Origin: Treponema sp. UBA7570
GTDB lineage: Bacteria > Spirochaetota > Spirochaetia > Treponematales > Treponemataceae
Length of the DNA stretch: 34,876 nucleotides
Assembly: GCA_002477955.1 (NCBI GenBank)
Contig: DLLE01000053.1
Coordinates: 55,793-90,668, forward strand
Direction of reading: 5' to 3'
Position 1 is the stretch's first letter. Every line of letters starts with the position of its first letter. The notes under the pieces are model-generated. The model did no database searches and was not told the origin of the DNA. It worked only from the letters and a program-made list of their open reading frames with translations. Of the stretch, positions 22,847-31,568 are shown piece after piece. The translations under genes and the position numbers were made by a program.

Positions 22847-24106
22847 CTAGCGAATTTGCCCGTCGCCGTCAATCAGATATTTTGTCGTCGTAAGGGCTTT
22901 GATTCCCATAGGTCCGCGGGCGTGCAGTTTTTGAGTGCTTATTCCCAGTTCCGCGCCAAAACCAAATTCTCCACCGTCAGTAAAGCGAGTGCTTGCATTT
23001 ACATAAACGCAGGCAGCATCGATTTTTGACTGAAAAATGCGCGAATTCTGGCGGTTGTTCGTAACAATACATTCTGAATGTTTTGTGTTGTGGGAATTTA
23101 TAAAATCAATCGCTTCGTCCAAATCGGAAACAGTTTTTACAGAACAAATAAAGTCTAAAAATTCAAAGCCAAAGTCTTCGTCTGCGGCTTTTTTAATTTT
23201 CGCAGAATTTTGTACATTTTGGACAGATTTATACGATTTTTCGTCCAGCCTCAATTCAACTTTACCAGCAAATTTTTCGACAAGTCTTGGAATAAACTGA
23301 TTTAAGATTTTTTCGTTTACGACAATTGTTTCTATTGCGTTGCAGGCTCCTGGACGCTGAGTTTTTGCGTTCCAGGCAATATTTAATGCCATTTCAAGAT
23401 CTGCGCTTTCGTCAACATAAAGATGGCAAATTCCCGCTCCTGTTTGAATTACAGGAATTTTCGCCGTCTGAACAACCATATTTATGAGCTTTGCGCCGCC
23501 ACGAGGAAGAGCAACATCAACTTTTCCAACCGCTGTCAAAATCTGTTCAACTTCCTCATGATTCTTGCACGGAGCGAGCGAAATTGCTTCTTCTATTCCA
23601 TTTTTTGCATTTTTTAAGCCTTGTTTTATCGCTTTTTCAAGGGCAAGATTTGAATTTATTGCGGAAGAAGAGCCTCTCAAAAGAATTGAATTTCCGCTTT
23701 TGTACGCAAGAGCAAAGGCGTCAGCCGTTACATTCGGGCGGCTTTCGTAAATAATTGCAACAACTCCAAGCGGAACACGAACCTGCCGAATCGTCATGCC
23801 AGCAGGAGTTTTCCAGCCGGCAATTTCTTCTCCAACAGGATCGGTCTGGCTTATTATCAATTTAAACGAGTCAATTATTGAATCAATTTTTTTGTCATCA
23901 AGCGAAAGCCTTTCTACAAGACTTTCACTCATTCCGCGTTCGCGTGCATTTTTTACATCAAGAGCATTTGCTTCAAGAATGATTTTTCGATTTTTTTCTA
24001 TTGAACTAGAAACGCTCAGCAAAGCCTCATTTTTTTGACTCGCAGTCTGCAACGCAAGTTTAGATGAAGCGTTTTTTAAGCTGGCTGTTATTTTTTCAAT
24101 ATCCAT
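22847..24106 (-). CDS. proA: Gamma-glutamyl phosphate reductase
   Basis: ProA reduces gamma-glutamyl phosphate to glutamate-5-semialdehyde in proline synthesis, using NADPH. The 419-residue length is typical. Landmarks are VPLGVVAIIYESRPNVT (111-127), the LLRGSSSAINSN cofactor segment, DVALPRGGAKL, the catalytic Cys C255 in RPGACNAIET and the C-terminal HARGPMGIKALTTTKY. The ATG at 24106 lies 23 bases after the stop of the upstream 178-residue gene. The ribosome site GGATGATT is weak. proB and proC are not in this window. Confidence 0.97.
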   Translation of the reverse strand: MDIEKITASLKNASSKLALQTASQKNEALLSVSSSIEKNRKIILEANALDVKNARERGMSESLVERLSLDDKKIDSIIDSFKLIISQTDPVGEEIAGWKTPAGMTIRQVRVPLGVVAIIYESRPNVTADAFALAYKSGNSILLRGSSSAINSNLALEKAIKQGLKNAKNGIEEAISLAPCKNHEEVEQILTAVGKVDVALPRGGAKLINMVVQTAKIPVIQTGAGICHLYVDESADLEMALNIAWNAKTQRPGACNAIETIVVNEKILNQFIPRLVEKFAGKVELRLDEKSYKSVQNVQNSAKIKKAADEDFGFEFLDFICSVKTVSDLDEAIDFINSHNTKHSECIVTNNRQNSRIFQSKIDAACVYVNASTRFTDGGEFGFGAELGISTQKLHARGPMGIKALTTTKYLIDGDGQIR

Positions 24107-24129
24107 AAATCAATCATCCGATAAAATTT

Positions 24130-24666
24130 TTAGTAATTTGCAAGAAAATACATTCCAAGCAAAAGAAGCGCGCGGCTTTTCTGGTCAGAAAAATTTGCTT
24201 TTTCCGGAAGATTTTGAATATACCACCAAAAAACTCCAAACTCAGGATCAATACGCAAAGAATATTCTTCAAATATTGGTTCTTTTGAAGTCGGCCCAAA
24301 CATCAAGTAAACAACGTCAGACAAAATATGACCAAAACGGCTGTATTCATCTGCATATTTTCCGGCTTCGATATAAGCGCAGAACTGCTCCAAATTATAC
24401 AAAACTTGCTCTTTTACAGTTTCATCGTCTTTTTCAACCCAAGTTTTTTGAATCAAAAGCGTAAGATTTTTTTTAAATGAAGAAATTAGCTTTGAGTCAT
24501 CATTACCAGCAAGAATTTCTGCAAAAACTTTTTCTGCGCTAAACAGTCTGGAAATTATTACTGCAAGAGAATTCACTTCCTGAATGTCTGCAACATCTTT
24601 TATTTTTTCAACTGCACTGATAATTTCTGGCTCTACAAATTCGCCAATCAAATTAGATTTTGTCAT
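24130..24666 (-). CDS. Uncharacterised 178-residue protein upstream of proA
   Basis: I do not recognise this protein. It is acidic, predicted mostly helical and soluble, with EVNSLAVIISRLFSAEK and a C-terminal FGVFWWYIQNLPEK followed by SRALLLLGMYFLANY. No catalytic motif is visible. It is on the same strand as proA, 23 bases upstream, so co-transcription is likely. The ATG at 24666 lacks a ribosome site and lies seven bases after TAAAAT on the minus strand. Confidence 0.72.
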   Translation of the reverse strand: MTKSNLIGEFVEPEIISAVEKIKDVADIQEVNSLAVIISRLFSAEKVFAEILAGNDDSKLISSFKKNLTLLIQKTWVEKDDETVKEQVLYNLEQFCAYIEAGKYADEYSRFGHILSDVVYLMFGPTSKEPIFEEYSLRIDPEFGVFWWYIQNLPEKANFSDQKSRALLLLGMYFLANY

Positions 24667-24702
24667 ATAACAATTTTATAATTTTTCGGCTTACCTATTC
24701 AA
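24667..24702 (-). promoter_or_regulatory. Promoter of the proA unit, leaderless layout
   Basis: On the minus strand TTGAAT (24702-24697) is followed after 16-18 bases by TATAAAAT (24680-24673). Depending on which six bases form the -10 box, transcription would start at the A of the ATG at 24666 or two bases before it. No Shine-Dalgarno sequence is present. Confidence 0.55.
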
Positions 24703-24775
24703 GTGCAACAAAAATGAAAATTTGACAGTTCGCAAATTCAGTCTCAAAATATATCAATAAAGTTAAATTAACTTT

Positions 24776-24835
24776 TGTCATTCTGACAGTGCACTTACGT
24801 GTAAGGTTTGCGTTGCAAACTTCATCGTCACTAAA
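24776..24835 (+). repeat. Partial repeat with GTTTGC/GCAAAC dyad
   Basis: It begins TGTCATT, as the left end of the 29851-29953 element does, and contains the perfect dyad GTTTGC-gtt-GCAAAC (24806-24820). It lies in the leader of the binding-protein gene. The right-hand GATAATGACA end of the longer element is absent, so this is a fragment or a distant relative. Confidence 0.4.
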
Positions 24836-24888
24836 AAATCAAATCGAAAATTAATTTTTCGCGTTGAGTTTTTACCGGAGGTTCTCAA

Positions 24889-26208
24889 ATGAAAAAATCT
24901 TTATTTATTCTTTCGGCAGCTGCTATTACGCTGTTCGGTTTTGCTTCGTGCAATAAATCTCAGACAAAAAAATCTGCCGTTCAGGAAATTATTTCTCAGG
25001 CAGAAAATATGACTTTTGATGAACTTTGCCAAAAGGCAATCGAAGAATCAAAAAATGCCACATTAAAGGGAATTGGAAACTCTAGCCGCGGAAAAACTGC
25101 CGGAGCCTCATTCATCAAATATCTCAAGTCGCTTGATTCAAGCTACGCAGGAAAAATTGAATGGTCACAGCCAAAAAACAATTCAATCTTTACAACTCTC
25201 AATGTTGACTACAAAAGCGCAAATCCTGAATATTTTATGACACTTATTCAGGACGGAAACCAAATTCAAAGCAAGATGATGGACACTGGAGTTCTCCGCA
25301 CATTTATTCCAAAAGAATGGGCAGAAGCAAACAAACTTGCAAAAAAAGACTATCCAGAACTTCTTCCTTTGCAGACTTTGAATAAAATTTTTATGTACAA
25401 CCATTTGAACGGAGTAAAATTTACAAACTGCTGGGATTTTGTTGCTCCAGGAACACATGGTCTTTTCATGGGCGTAAATTCTGAACTTGTCGGCAAAAAC
25501 TTCCTTTATATGCTCACTGCCGACAAATACGCAACCTGGCTCAAAAATGCATTTGATAAACTGCCGGCCGAAAAACAGGCTCAGTTTACTTCCGTAATTG
25601 ATGAATGTGCAAAGCTTGCAGAAAACTTTGGTCTTGAATCAAAAAATGCAAAATACGGTCTTGCTTACACTAAACTCTGGGTACAAAACTACAACGAAGA
25701 AACAGACGACGGTCCAATCTGCAACAGCATTGTAAAAACTTCTGCTGCCGGCGAATTTGCGCTCATCGTTTATTCTAAGCTCCGTTCAGTTGCCGAAACA
25801 GCTGACGTTTCTGTAAAAAATATTTCTGTCGCAGCTTACGAAGAAGGCTACAGCGGAATCGGTGGTTACGGATACAGTCACTATCTCGAAGTTATGGATT
25901 CTTCTCCATATCCATGGACTGCCTGCGCGTTTATTTCTTACATGGTTACAAAGCTTGACGGTTTTACAGCCTGGGGAAAAGACATGGGCGGTTACTCTGC
26001 AAACCCTGTTCTTGCAGCAGAAAACGAAGCAAAATTCCATCACAGCACAGCCGGCGGAAACGAATTCCCTGCTAAAAACGACAGAGGCTTTGAATGGTGG
26101 GCTGCAGAAAACGGCGGTGAGCTCGTAATCGAAGATCCAAAATATTGTGCCGAAGTTTCAGTTGACCTCGGCGATTGGATTGACATTACACGTGCAAACC
26201 GCAAATAA
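24889..26208 (+). CDS. ABC importer substrate-binding lipoprotein
   Basis: A 439-residue extracytoplasmic solute-binding protein. The signal peptide ends in a lipobox near FASC with Cys at about residue 20, so it is lipid-anchored. The mature part has the two-lobed size of cluster D or iron/polyamine-type binding proteins and an unusual Trp/Tyr/Gly-rich segment, GIGGYGYSHYLEVMDSSPYPW and TAWGKDMGGYS, that could line the ligand site. CGGAGGTTCTCAA precedes the ATG. Permease and ATPase genes follow on the same strand. The order and the tandem-permease partner suggest an Fe(III)/Afu-type importer, but the ligand is not shown by sequence. Confidence 0.9.
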   Translation: MKKSLFILSAAAITLFGFASCNKSQTKKSAVQEIISQAENMTFDELCQKAIEESKNATLKGIGNSSRGKTAGASFIKYLKSLDSSYAGKIEWSQPKNNSIFTTLNVDYKSANPEYFMTLIQDGNQIQSKMMDTGVLRTFIPKEWAEANKLAKKDYPELLPLQTLNKIFMYNHLNGVKFTNCWDFVAPGTHGLFMGVNSELVGKNFLYMLTADKYATWLKNAFDKLPAEKQAQFTSVIDECAKLAENFGLESKNAKYGLAYTKLWVQNYNEETDDGPICNSIVKTSAAGEFALIVYSKLRSVAETADVSVKNISVAAYEEGYSGIGGYGYSHYLEVMDSSPYPWTACAFISYMVTKLDGFTAWGKDMGGYSANPVLAAENEAKFHHSTAGGNEFPAKNDRGFEWWAAENGGELVIEDPKYCAEVSVDLGDWIDITRANRK

Positions 26209-26241
26209 GTTTTAGCCTCTTTTTGTCACAAAGCGAAAGCT

Positions 26242-26279
26242 GGGCCTGTCAAAATACAAATACCCGTTTTGACAGGCTC
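26242..26279 (+). terminator. Intra-operon hairpin after the binding-protein gene
   Basis: GGGCCTGTCAAAA pairs with TTTTGACAGGCTC around a 12-base loop between the binding-protein and permease genes. There is no long U-tract. In ABC operons such hairpins usually stop most transcripts or protect the first gene's mRNA so that binding protein exceeds permease. Confidence 0.65.
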
Positions 26280-26323
26280 TCTAACCTTTATGGAGTCAAC
26301 TTTTTAAGCTGGAGGTGCTTCCT

Positions 26324-28141
26324 ATGGCAAACAACAATCTTCAGACCCAGCTGAAGCTCAACAAAATAAAAACATTTTTTTACAAACCACAAAATGTAAT
26401 TCTTCTCTTATGCGGAATTGTTCTTTCTGTAACAACAATTGCTCCAATCCTGTATTTGATTCAAGATACGGTGGCAGTTCATGCAGGAACAGTCGATTCC
26501 TTAAAAACCGGTTTAAAAGAAGGTCAAATGACTTTCTACAACTGGATTGATCTTTTTACTGGCCGTCTTGCAAAAGCAAATTTATGGACACCACTTTTAA
26601 ATACTGTTCTTCTTTCTGTTTTTGCCTGCCTTATTGCAATTTTTTACGGCGGTCTTTTTGCATATTTAATCACCCGGACAAATTTAAAATTCAAAAAATA
26701 TCTTAGCGCAATCTTTATTTTCCCTTACATTATGCCACAGTGGACGCTTGCCATGGTCTGGAGAAACGCATTTAACAGCAATGCCATAACAGGCGGTTCA
26801 GACGGACTTTTGGCTTCGCTTTTTGGAATAAAAATGCCTTTATGGTGGTGCCAGGGAATTTTTCCTTCAAGCATAGTTCTCGGTCTGCACTACGCGGCCT
26901 TTGCATATATTTTAATCGGTGGAATTTTCCGCAATATGGACGCAAACCTCGAAGAAGCGGCAACAATTCTGGATACTCCAAAATGGAAAATCTTCCTTCA
27001 TGTAACAATTCCTCTCGTAAAACCTGCAATTCTCTCGACAATCTTGCTCGTTTTTGGAAGCTCGATGGGAAGCTATCCAGTTCCGCATTATTTAAGTCTC
27101 GAAACTCTCTCCACAAAATATGTCGGTTTAAGTTCTGGCCGTGCCGGAGAAGCCAGCGTTATTGCAGTAATAATGATGGTTTTTGGAATTGCAATCCTTC
27201 TCTTAAACCAAAGAAGCACTTCAAGCCGTCAGAATTTTACAACCGTAACTGGAAAATCCGGCCAAATTTCAAAAGCAAATCTCGGAAAAGTCGGAAAATA
27301 TTTAATTGCGTTTATTTTTATCGTAGTTACGCTTTTTACAAGCATTTATCCGATTATTTCTTTCGCCATTGAAACATTCCTGCCAAATCCAGGCGACTAC
27401 AGTTTCTTAAAAACAGGCGATTTTGAAATGCTTACGACAAAATGGTGGACAACTTCAGATACCTTGGGCGAATACGGACTTTTTGGACAGCTCGGAATTT
27501 TGCACAACGTTCAAATCTGGAAATCTTTCTGTGGACAATTGTTCGTAGCCGTCTGCTGTGCGCTTTGCGCCGGAACAATCGGAACCCTGGTCGGCTATGC
27601 AGTAAGCAAAAACCGCAGAAGCAAGAGCGCCGCCTATGTAAATTCTGTGGCATTTTTACCTTATCTTATGCCTTCTCTTTCTGTCGGTGTAGCCTACTTA
27701 ATTTTTGGAAAAGCACTTTCTATTGGCGGAACCTTCCTTATATTGATTCTTGTTGGAACAGTAAAGTACATTCCTTTTGCAAGCCGAAGTTCGCTCAATT
27801 CAATGCTGCAACTTTCCGGAGAAATCGAAGAAGCCGCAATAATTCAAAATATCCCCTGGGTAAAGCGAATGTTTGGAATCATAATTCCAATTCAAAAAAG
27901 CTCGATTCTTTCGGGATTTTTGCTTCCGTTTATGACCTGTCTGCGCGAACTGACGCTCTTTATGCTTTTGTGCGACCAGTTCAAGATTATGACAACGGCA
28001 ATGGATTATTTTGACGAAATGGGACTTTATGCCTTCTCAAGCGGAATGAACCTTATTCTTATTATTACAATTTTAATTTTTAACGCTTTGGTAAACAAAC
28101 TTACAGGCGCAAGCATTGACAAAGGTGTAGGAGGTAACTGA
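26324..28141 (+). CDS. Tandem ABC transporter permease (two domains in one chain)
   Basis: A 605-residue inner-membrane permease made of two binding-protein-dependent transport domains, as in FbpB/AfuB iron(III) permeases. Each half has an EAA loop for docking the ATPase: EEAATILDTPKWKIFLHVTIP near residue 210 and EEAAIIQNIPWVKRMFGIIIP near residue 502. About twelve membrane segments are visible. The start at 26324 follows GGAGGTG with six-base spacing; an in-frame GTG nine bases earlier overlaps that ribosome site. The ATPase gene begins one base after this stop. Confidence 0.93.
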   Translation: MANNNLQTQLKLNKIKTFFYKPQNVILLLCGIVLSVTTIAPILYLIQDTVAVHAGTVDSLKTGLKEGQMTFYNWIDLFTGRLAKANLWTPLLNTVLLSVFACLIAIFYGGLFAYLITRTNLKFKKYLSAIFIFPYIMPQWTLAMVWRNAFNSNAITGGSDGLLASLFGIKMPLWWCQGIFPSSIVLGLHYAAFAYILIGGIFRNMDANLEEAATILDTPKWKIFLHVTIPLVKPAILSTILLVFGSSMGSYPVPHYLSLETLSTKYVGLSSGRAGEASVIAVIMMVFGIAILLLNQRSTSSRQNFTTVTGKSGQISKANLGKVGKYLIAFIFIVVTLFTSIYPIISFAIETFLPNPGDYSFLKTGDFEMLTTKWWTTSDTLGEYGLFGQLGILHNVQIWKSFCGQLFVAVCCALCAGTIGTLVGYAVSKNRRSKSAAYVNSVAFLPYLMPSLSVGVAYLIFGKALSIGGTFLILILVGTVKYIPFASRSSLNSMLQLSGEIEEAAIIQNIPWVKRMFGIIIPIQKSSILSGFLLPFMTCLRELTLFMLLCDQFKIMTTAMDYFDEMGLYAFSSGMNLILIITILIFNALVNKLTGASIDKGVGGN

Positions 28142-28142
28142 T

Positions 28143-29798
28143 ATGCCGCAGATAAAACTTACAAATGTTACAAAACGCTGGGGAAAATTCTTTGGTGTTG
28201 ATAAATTGAATCTTGTCATTGACGACAATTCATTCGTTACCCTCCTCGGACCTTCTGGCTGCGGAAAAACAACAACTTTAAGAATGATTGCCGGCCTCGA
28301 AACTCCAACCAGCGGAAAAATCGAAATTGGCGACACTGTTGTCTTTGACAGCGAAAAAGGAATAAATATTCCTGCAAACAAGCGAAAAGTAGGATTTTTG
28401 TTCCAAAATTACGCGCTCTGGCCAAATATGACGGTTTACAAAAATATTGCCTTCGGTTTGAGCAATATTTCCGAAGAACTCCCTGTTTATGACTTTGAAG
28501 CAAAAACTTCTGACCAGATTACACAGATTTTGCGCGGTTCTGTCGAACTTGTTGAACTGATAAACGGCTGCAAGGGCAAAGACGGAAAAATTGATGAAGA
28601 AAAAGTTCTTTTAAAAATCATTGATACGTTTACGGTTTCGATGTTTACTGCAAAAAAAATATTTGCAATGAAACTCCAGAACGAAGAATTCCCGTCAGAA
28701 AAAGCAAATTCTCTCTGCAAAGAATACGAAGCAAAAATCAAAACTATTGAAGAAAATTACAAACAAAAAGGAATTTCCTTAAATGACGATTTTGCTCTGG
28801 TTCAAAACGGAAAAATACTCACAAAAACGCGCAAACTCACTTCTGAAGAAATTGACCTTGCAGTGCGCCGTGTAAGCCGCGTTGTAAAAATCGGAATGTT
28901 TATGGACCGCTATCCGGCAGAACTTTCGGGCGGACAGCAACAGCGCGTAGCAATCGCAAGAACACTTGCTCCAGAACCAAGCGTACTTTTTATGGACGAA
29001 CCGCTTTCAAACCTCGATGCAAAGCTCCGGCTAGAAATGCGATACGAACTTCAGCGGCTGCATATTGAAACAGGAAGCACCTTTGTCTATGTAACCCACG
29101 ACCAGCTCGAAGCTATGACGCTTGCAACAAAAATCTGTCTTATAAACAACGGTGTTTTGCAGCAGTACGATGCTCCTCTCGACGTTTACAACCACCCGAA
29201 CAATCTTTTTGTTGCCGATTTTGTAGGAAATCCTTCTATTAATTTTATCGACGCAAAAGGTGAACAGACAGACGGCAAACTTGAACTTACACTCTTTGGC
29301 GACAAAAAATTGATTTTTAAGCCGGAAACAAAAAACGGCGAGGAATTCAATTTGGAAAAATGGTACAAAACCAGAGATGCCGACGAAGTTGAAACAGCAA
29401 AAAAACTCGAAGACGAGTCAAAACAAAAAGGTTATGTTGAAAAACAGAACAAGGACGAAGTTTTTAAGTATCACATTGCAAAAGTGAACGAAGAAGAAGG
29501 CTTTGCTGCAAAAAAAGATTCGCCGGCTCAAAACGGCGACTTTGTTCTTGCAGTCCGTCCAGAATTCATAAAACTGACCGAAAATGGGAAATTTGACGGC
29601 GAAATTCGTGGAGCGTTGCCAACAGGAATGGAATCGACAATAAAAATCAGCATTGGCGAGTTTTTGTTGACAAGTGTTGTTTTTGGCGGTGTAACGTTCA
29701 AAATTGGAAGCAGTCAAAAATTCGATTTTACCGGCAACGACTTAATGCTTTTTGACAGAAAGAGCGGAAAACTCATTACGCACGGAAAAATTGAATAA
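28143..29798 (+). CDS. ABC transporter ATPase with a large helical-domain insertion
   Basis: The 551-residue ATPase of the importer. Walker A GPSGCGKTT is at 36-44, the Q-loop is in FLFQN (85-89), the signature LSGGQ is at 261-265, Walker B VLFMDEP at 281-287 and the H-loop His at 319. In MalK/FbpC-type ATPases the signature normally comes about 50 residues after the Q-loop; here it comes about 175 later. The extra 120 or so residues (about 110-235), rich in Lys and Glu, include helix-like segments. A second charged insertion (about 395-455) interrupts the C-terminal TOBE-like domain. All catalytic motifs are intact, so it is probably active. GTAGGAGGTAACTGAT gives a strong ribosome site. Confidence 0.93.
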   Translation: MPQIKLTNVTKRWGKFFGVDKLNLVIDDNSFVTLLGPSGCGKTTTLRMIAGLETPTSGKIEIGDTVVFDSEKGINIPANKRKVGFLFQNYALWPNMTVYKNIAFGLSNISEELPVYDFEAKTSDQITQILRGSVELVELINGCKGKDGKIDEEKVLLKIIDTFTVSMFTAKKIFAMKLQNEEFPSEKANSLCKEYEAKIKTIEENYKQKGISLNDDFALVQNGKILTKTRKLTSEEIDLAVRRVSRVVKIGMFMDRYPAELSGGQQQRVAIARTLAPEPSVLFMDEPLSNLDAKLRLEMRYELQRLHIETGSTFVYVTHDQLEAMTLATKICLINNGVLQQYDAPLDVYNHPNNLFVADFVGNPSINFIDAKGEQTDGKLELTLFGDKKLIFKPETKNGEEFNLEKWYKTRDADEVETAKKLEDESKQKGYVEKQNKDEVFKYHIAKVNEEEGFAAKKDSPAQNGDFVLAVRPEFIKLTENGKFDGEIRGALPTGMESTIKISIGEFLLTSVVFGGVTFKIGSSQKFDFTGNDLMLFDRKSGKLITHGKIE

Positions 29799-29850
29799 TT
29801 TTGTCCTAATTAGCCCTAATGTCGAGTTCTGATAAGAACAGTACTTTAAG

Positions 29851-29953
29851 TGTCATTGCCGTGCTCGACACCGCGATGTTTGCATAGCAAACTCGGTTAG
29901 CAATCTTGCAAAAAAAAGTGCAATAGATTATCGGGTCAAGCCCGATAATGACA
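29851..29953 (+). repeat. MITE-like element with terminal inverted repeats, copy A
   Basis: It starts TGTCATTGCCGTGCTCGACA and ends in the approximate complement, a perfect hairpin ATTATCGGG-tcaag-CCCGATAAT (29927-29949) plus GACA. Inside is GTTTGC-ata-GCAAAC (29879-29893 region). A 28-base stretch at 29926-29953 is identical to 34835-34862. It has no coding capacity. Confidence 0.7.
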
Positions 29954-29994
29954 TTAAATCATAAAACTCGAATTTCAGGCTAATTAAAAAAAAT

Positions 29995-30033
29995 GGCGGT
30001 TTTTCTGTAAAAAGACAAGCCGCTGTTTTTTTT
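29995..30033 (+). terminator. Terminator of the ABC importer operon
   Basis: GGCGGTTT pairs with AAGCCGCT, counting two G-U pairs, around a 14-base loop and is followed by G and eight T. It lies about 200 bases after the ATPase stop, beyond the MITE-like element. The 29799-30176 gap holds only this, that element, the 74-base repeat and the next promoter. Confidence 0.6.
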
Positions 30034-30044
30034 AAAGCAAATCC

Positions 30045-30118
30045 TAGCCCGTGCCGGAACAGCGCGAAGCGTCCGCCGCGGCGGATGAAGCGAAAGCGGA
30101 ACTGTGGAGCGGACGGTT
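30045..30118 (+). repeat. 74-base GC-rich repeat, copy A
   Basis: It matches 34017-34090 at 72 of 74 positions in the same orientation. It contains a 14-base palindrome centred in TCCGCC..GGCGGA (30072-30085) and an outer pair CGTCCGC (30070-30076) with GCGGACG (30109-30115). It shares ATGAAG.CGAAAGC..GGAAC with the element at 32737-32878. Confidence 0.85.
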
Positions 30119-30141
30119 AGAGCGAAAAATATGCTCCAGAA

Positions 30142-30176
30142 TTTCATTTTTCTTTTATTAGTTATAAAATATTTTT
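30142..30176 (+). promoter_or_regulatory. Promoter of the MATE gene, leaderless layout
   Basis: TATAAAAT at 30163-30170. The seventh base after TAAAAT is the A of the ATG at 30177. No ribosome site exists. The -35 region (TTTCAT at about 30142) is weak. Confidence 0.5.
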
Positions 30177-31568
30177 ATGGTAACATCTTCTCTTAAACGT
30201 TTTGTGCATCCGGATTTATTGCATGGAAGCATTTTTAAGGCAATTGTGCTTTTTACGTTGCCGCTTTTTGTTTCGTATATTTTTCAGCAGCTTTACAATG
30301 CGGCGGACACGGTTATTATCGGGCGGCTTTTGGACGACAGCGCGCTTGTCAGCATTGGAGCATGCACGGCTCTCTACGAACTTTTGGTCGGTTTTGGAAT
30401 TGGCTTTGGAAACGGCCTGAGCATTGTCGCGGCAAAAACTTTTGGGGCAGGGGAAGCTGAAAAATTAAAAAAAATTACGGCGGCTTCGATTGTAATTACA
30501 ATTTTTGTTACCGTTTTTATTATGGTTTTGACGGCTTTTGGTCTAAAACCAATTATGGTTCTGCTAAAAACGCCGGCCGACCGTCTGAACGAGGCATATT
30601 CTTATATTTCGGTGATTACGCAGTTTTGCGGAGTTCTGTTTGCATACAATCTTTTTGCAGGAATGTTGCGCGCAATCGGAAATTCTTTTGTTCCGCTCTT
30701 GTTTTTGATTTTTTCTTCGGTTTTGAATGTAATTCTGGATTTTGCGTTTATAAAGGCGACAGGCTCAATCCGAGGAGCTGCAATTGCGACGGTGATTGCG
30801 CAGTTTGTGTCGGGATTGCTCTGTCTTATCTACATTTTCTGCGCGGCAAAAATTCTTGTTCCGTCTTTTAAGCATTTTTCGTTCGACAGTTCGCTTTACA
30901 AGGACCTGATAGGGCAGGGACTTTCCATGGCATTTATGGGAGCAATCGTCCATTCGGGAACTGTAATCCTTCAAAGCGCCATTAACTCGCTCGACCAGAT
31001 GATAATTGCCGGCCACCTTTGCGCCAGAAAAATTTTTACTCTCACAAACATTCCAATCATTACGCTTGGACTTGCCGCTTCGACCTTTGTTTCGCAGAAT
31101 TGCGGAGCCGGACAAATTGAGAGAATCCGAAAAGGCGTAAGAATTTCGATTTTTATAACAATTGTCTGGACATTTTTGCTTTTTTTGCCGGCGTGGTTTT
31201 TAATAGAAGATTTAATCAAATTTATTACAAATTCAGCAAACCCAATTCTCCTTGATTACGCAAAAAAATACATTCTGTTTACTCTGCCTTTTTACCTTGT
31301 TTTGGGCGGACTTATCGTAATCCGGAATGCATTGCAAGGTTTTGGACAAAAAATTCTGCCTTTAATTTCAAGCATAATTGAACTTGCAGGCAAAATTACA
31401 TTCACCTGCCTTATAATTCCAAAGCTCGGAAAATGGGGAGTTATTCTGTGCGAACCGCTGATTTGGTGTGTAATGCTCGTGCAGCTTTTGACAGTTTATG
31501 TGCGGCTTATCAGAGGCAATTCGTGCACGCCGTCGCCAGAGCCACAGGCAAAAAATCCTGCCGAATAA
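30177..31568 (+). CDS. MATE-family multidrug/toxin exporter
   Basis: A 463-residue inner-membrane exporter with about twelve membrane segments. The pattern is typical of the NorM/DinF-like MATE branch: LFTLPLFVSYIFQQLYNAADTVIIGR at the start, GFGNGLSIVAAK, MLRAIGNSFVPLLFLIFSSVLNVILDFAFI, and the second-half repeat with ILQSAINSLDQMIIAG and LGLAASTFVSQNCGAGQ. Such proteins expel cationic drugs in exchange for Na+ or H+. There is no Shine-Dalgarno sequence. The last 24 codons overlap the 3' end of galK on the other strand. Confidence 0.93.
   Translation: MVTSSLKRFVHPDLLHGSIFKAIVLFTLPLFVSYIFQQLYNAADTVIIGRLLDDSALVSIGACTALYELLVGFGIGFGNGLSIVAAKTFGAGEAEKLKKITAASIVITIFVTVFIMVLTAFGLKPIMVLLKTPADRLNEAYSYISVITQFCGVLFAYNLFAGMLRAIGNSFVPLLFLIFSSVLNVILDFAFIKATGSIRGAAIATVIAQFVSGLLCLIYIFCAAKILVPSFKHFSFDSSLYKDLIGQGLSMAFMGAIVHSGTVILQSAINSLDQMIIAGHLCARKIFTLTNIPIITLGLAASTFVSQNCGAGQIERIRKGVRISIFITIVWTFLLFLPAWFLIEDLIKFITNSANPILLDYAKKYILFTLPFYLVLGGLIVIRNALQGFGQKILPLISSIIELAGKITFTCLIIPKLGKWGVILCEPLIWCVMLVQLLTVYVRLIRGNSCTPSPEPQAKNPAE

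Noticed and set aside
29851..30118. Possible CRISPR or tandem array
   Set aside because: The repeats are single copies of different families with no regular spacing or spacers.
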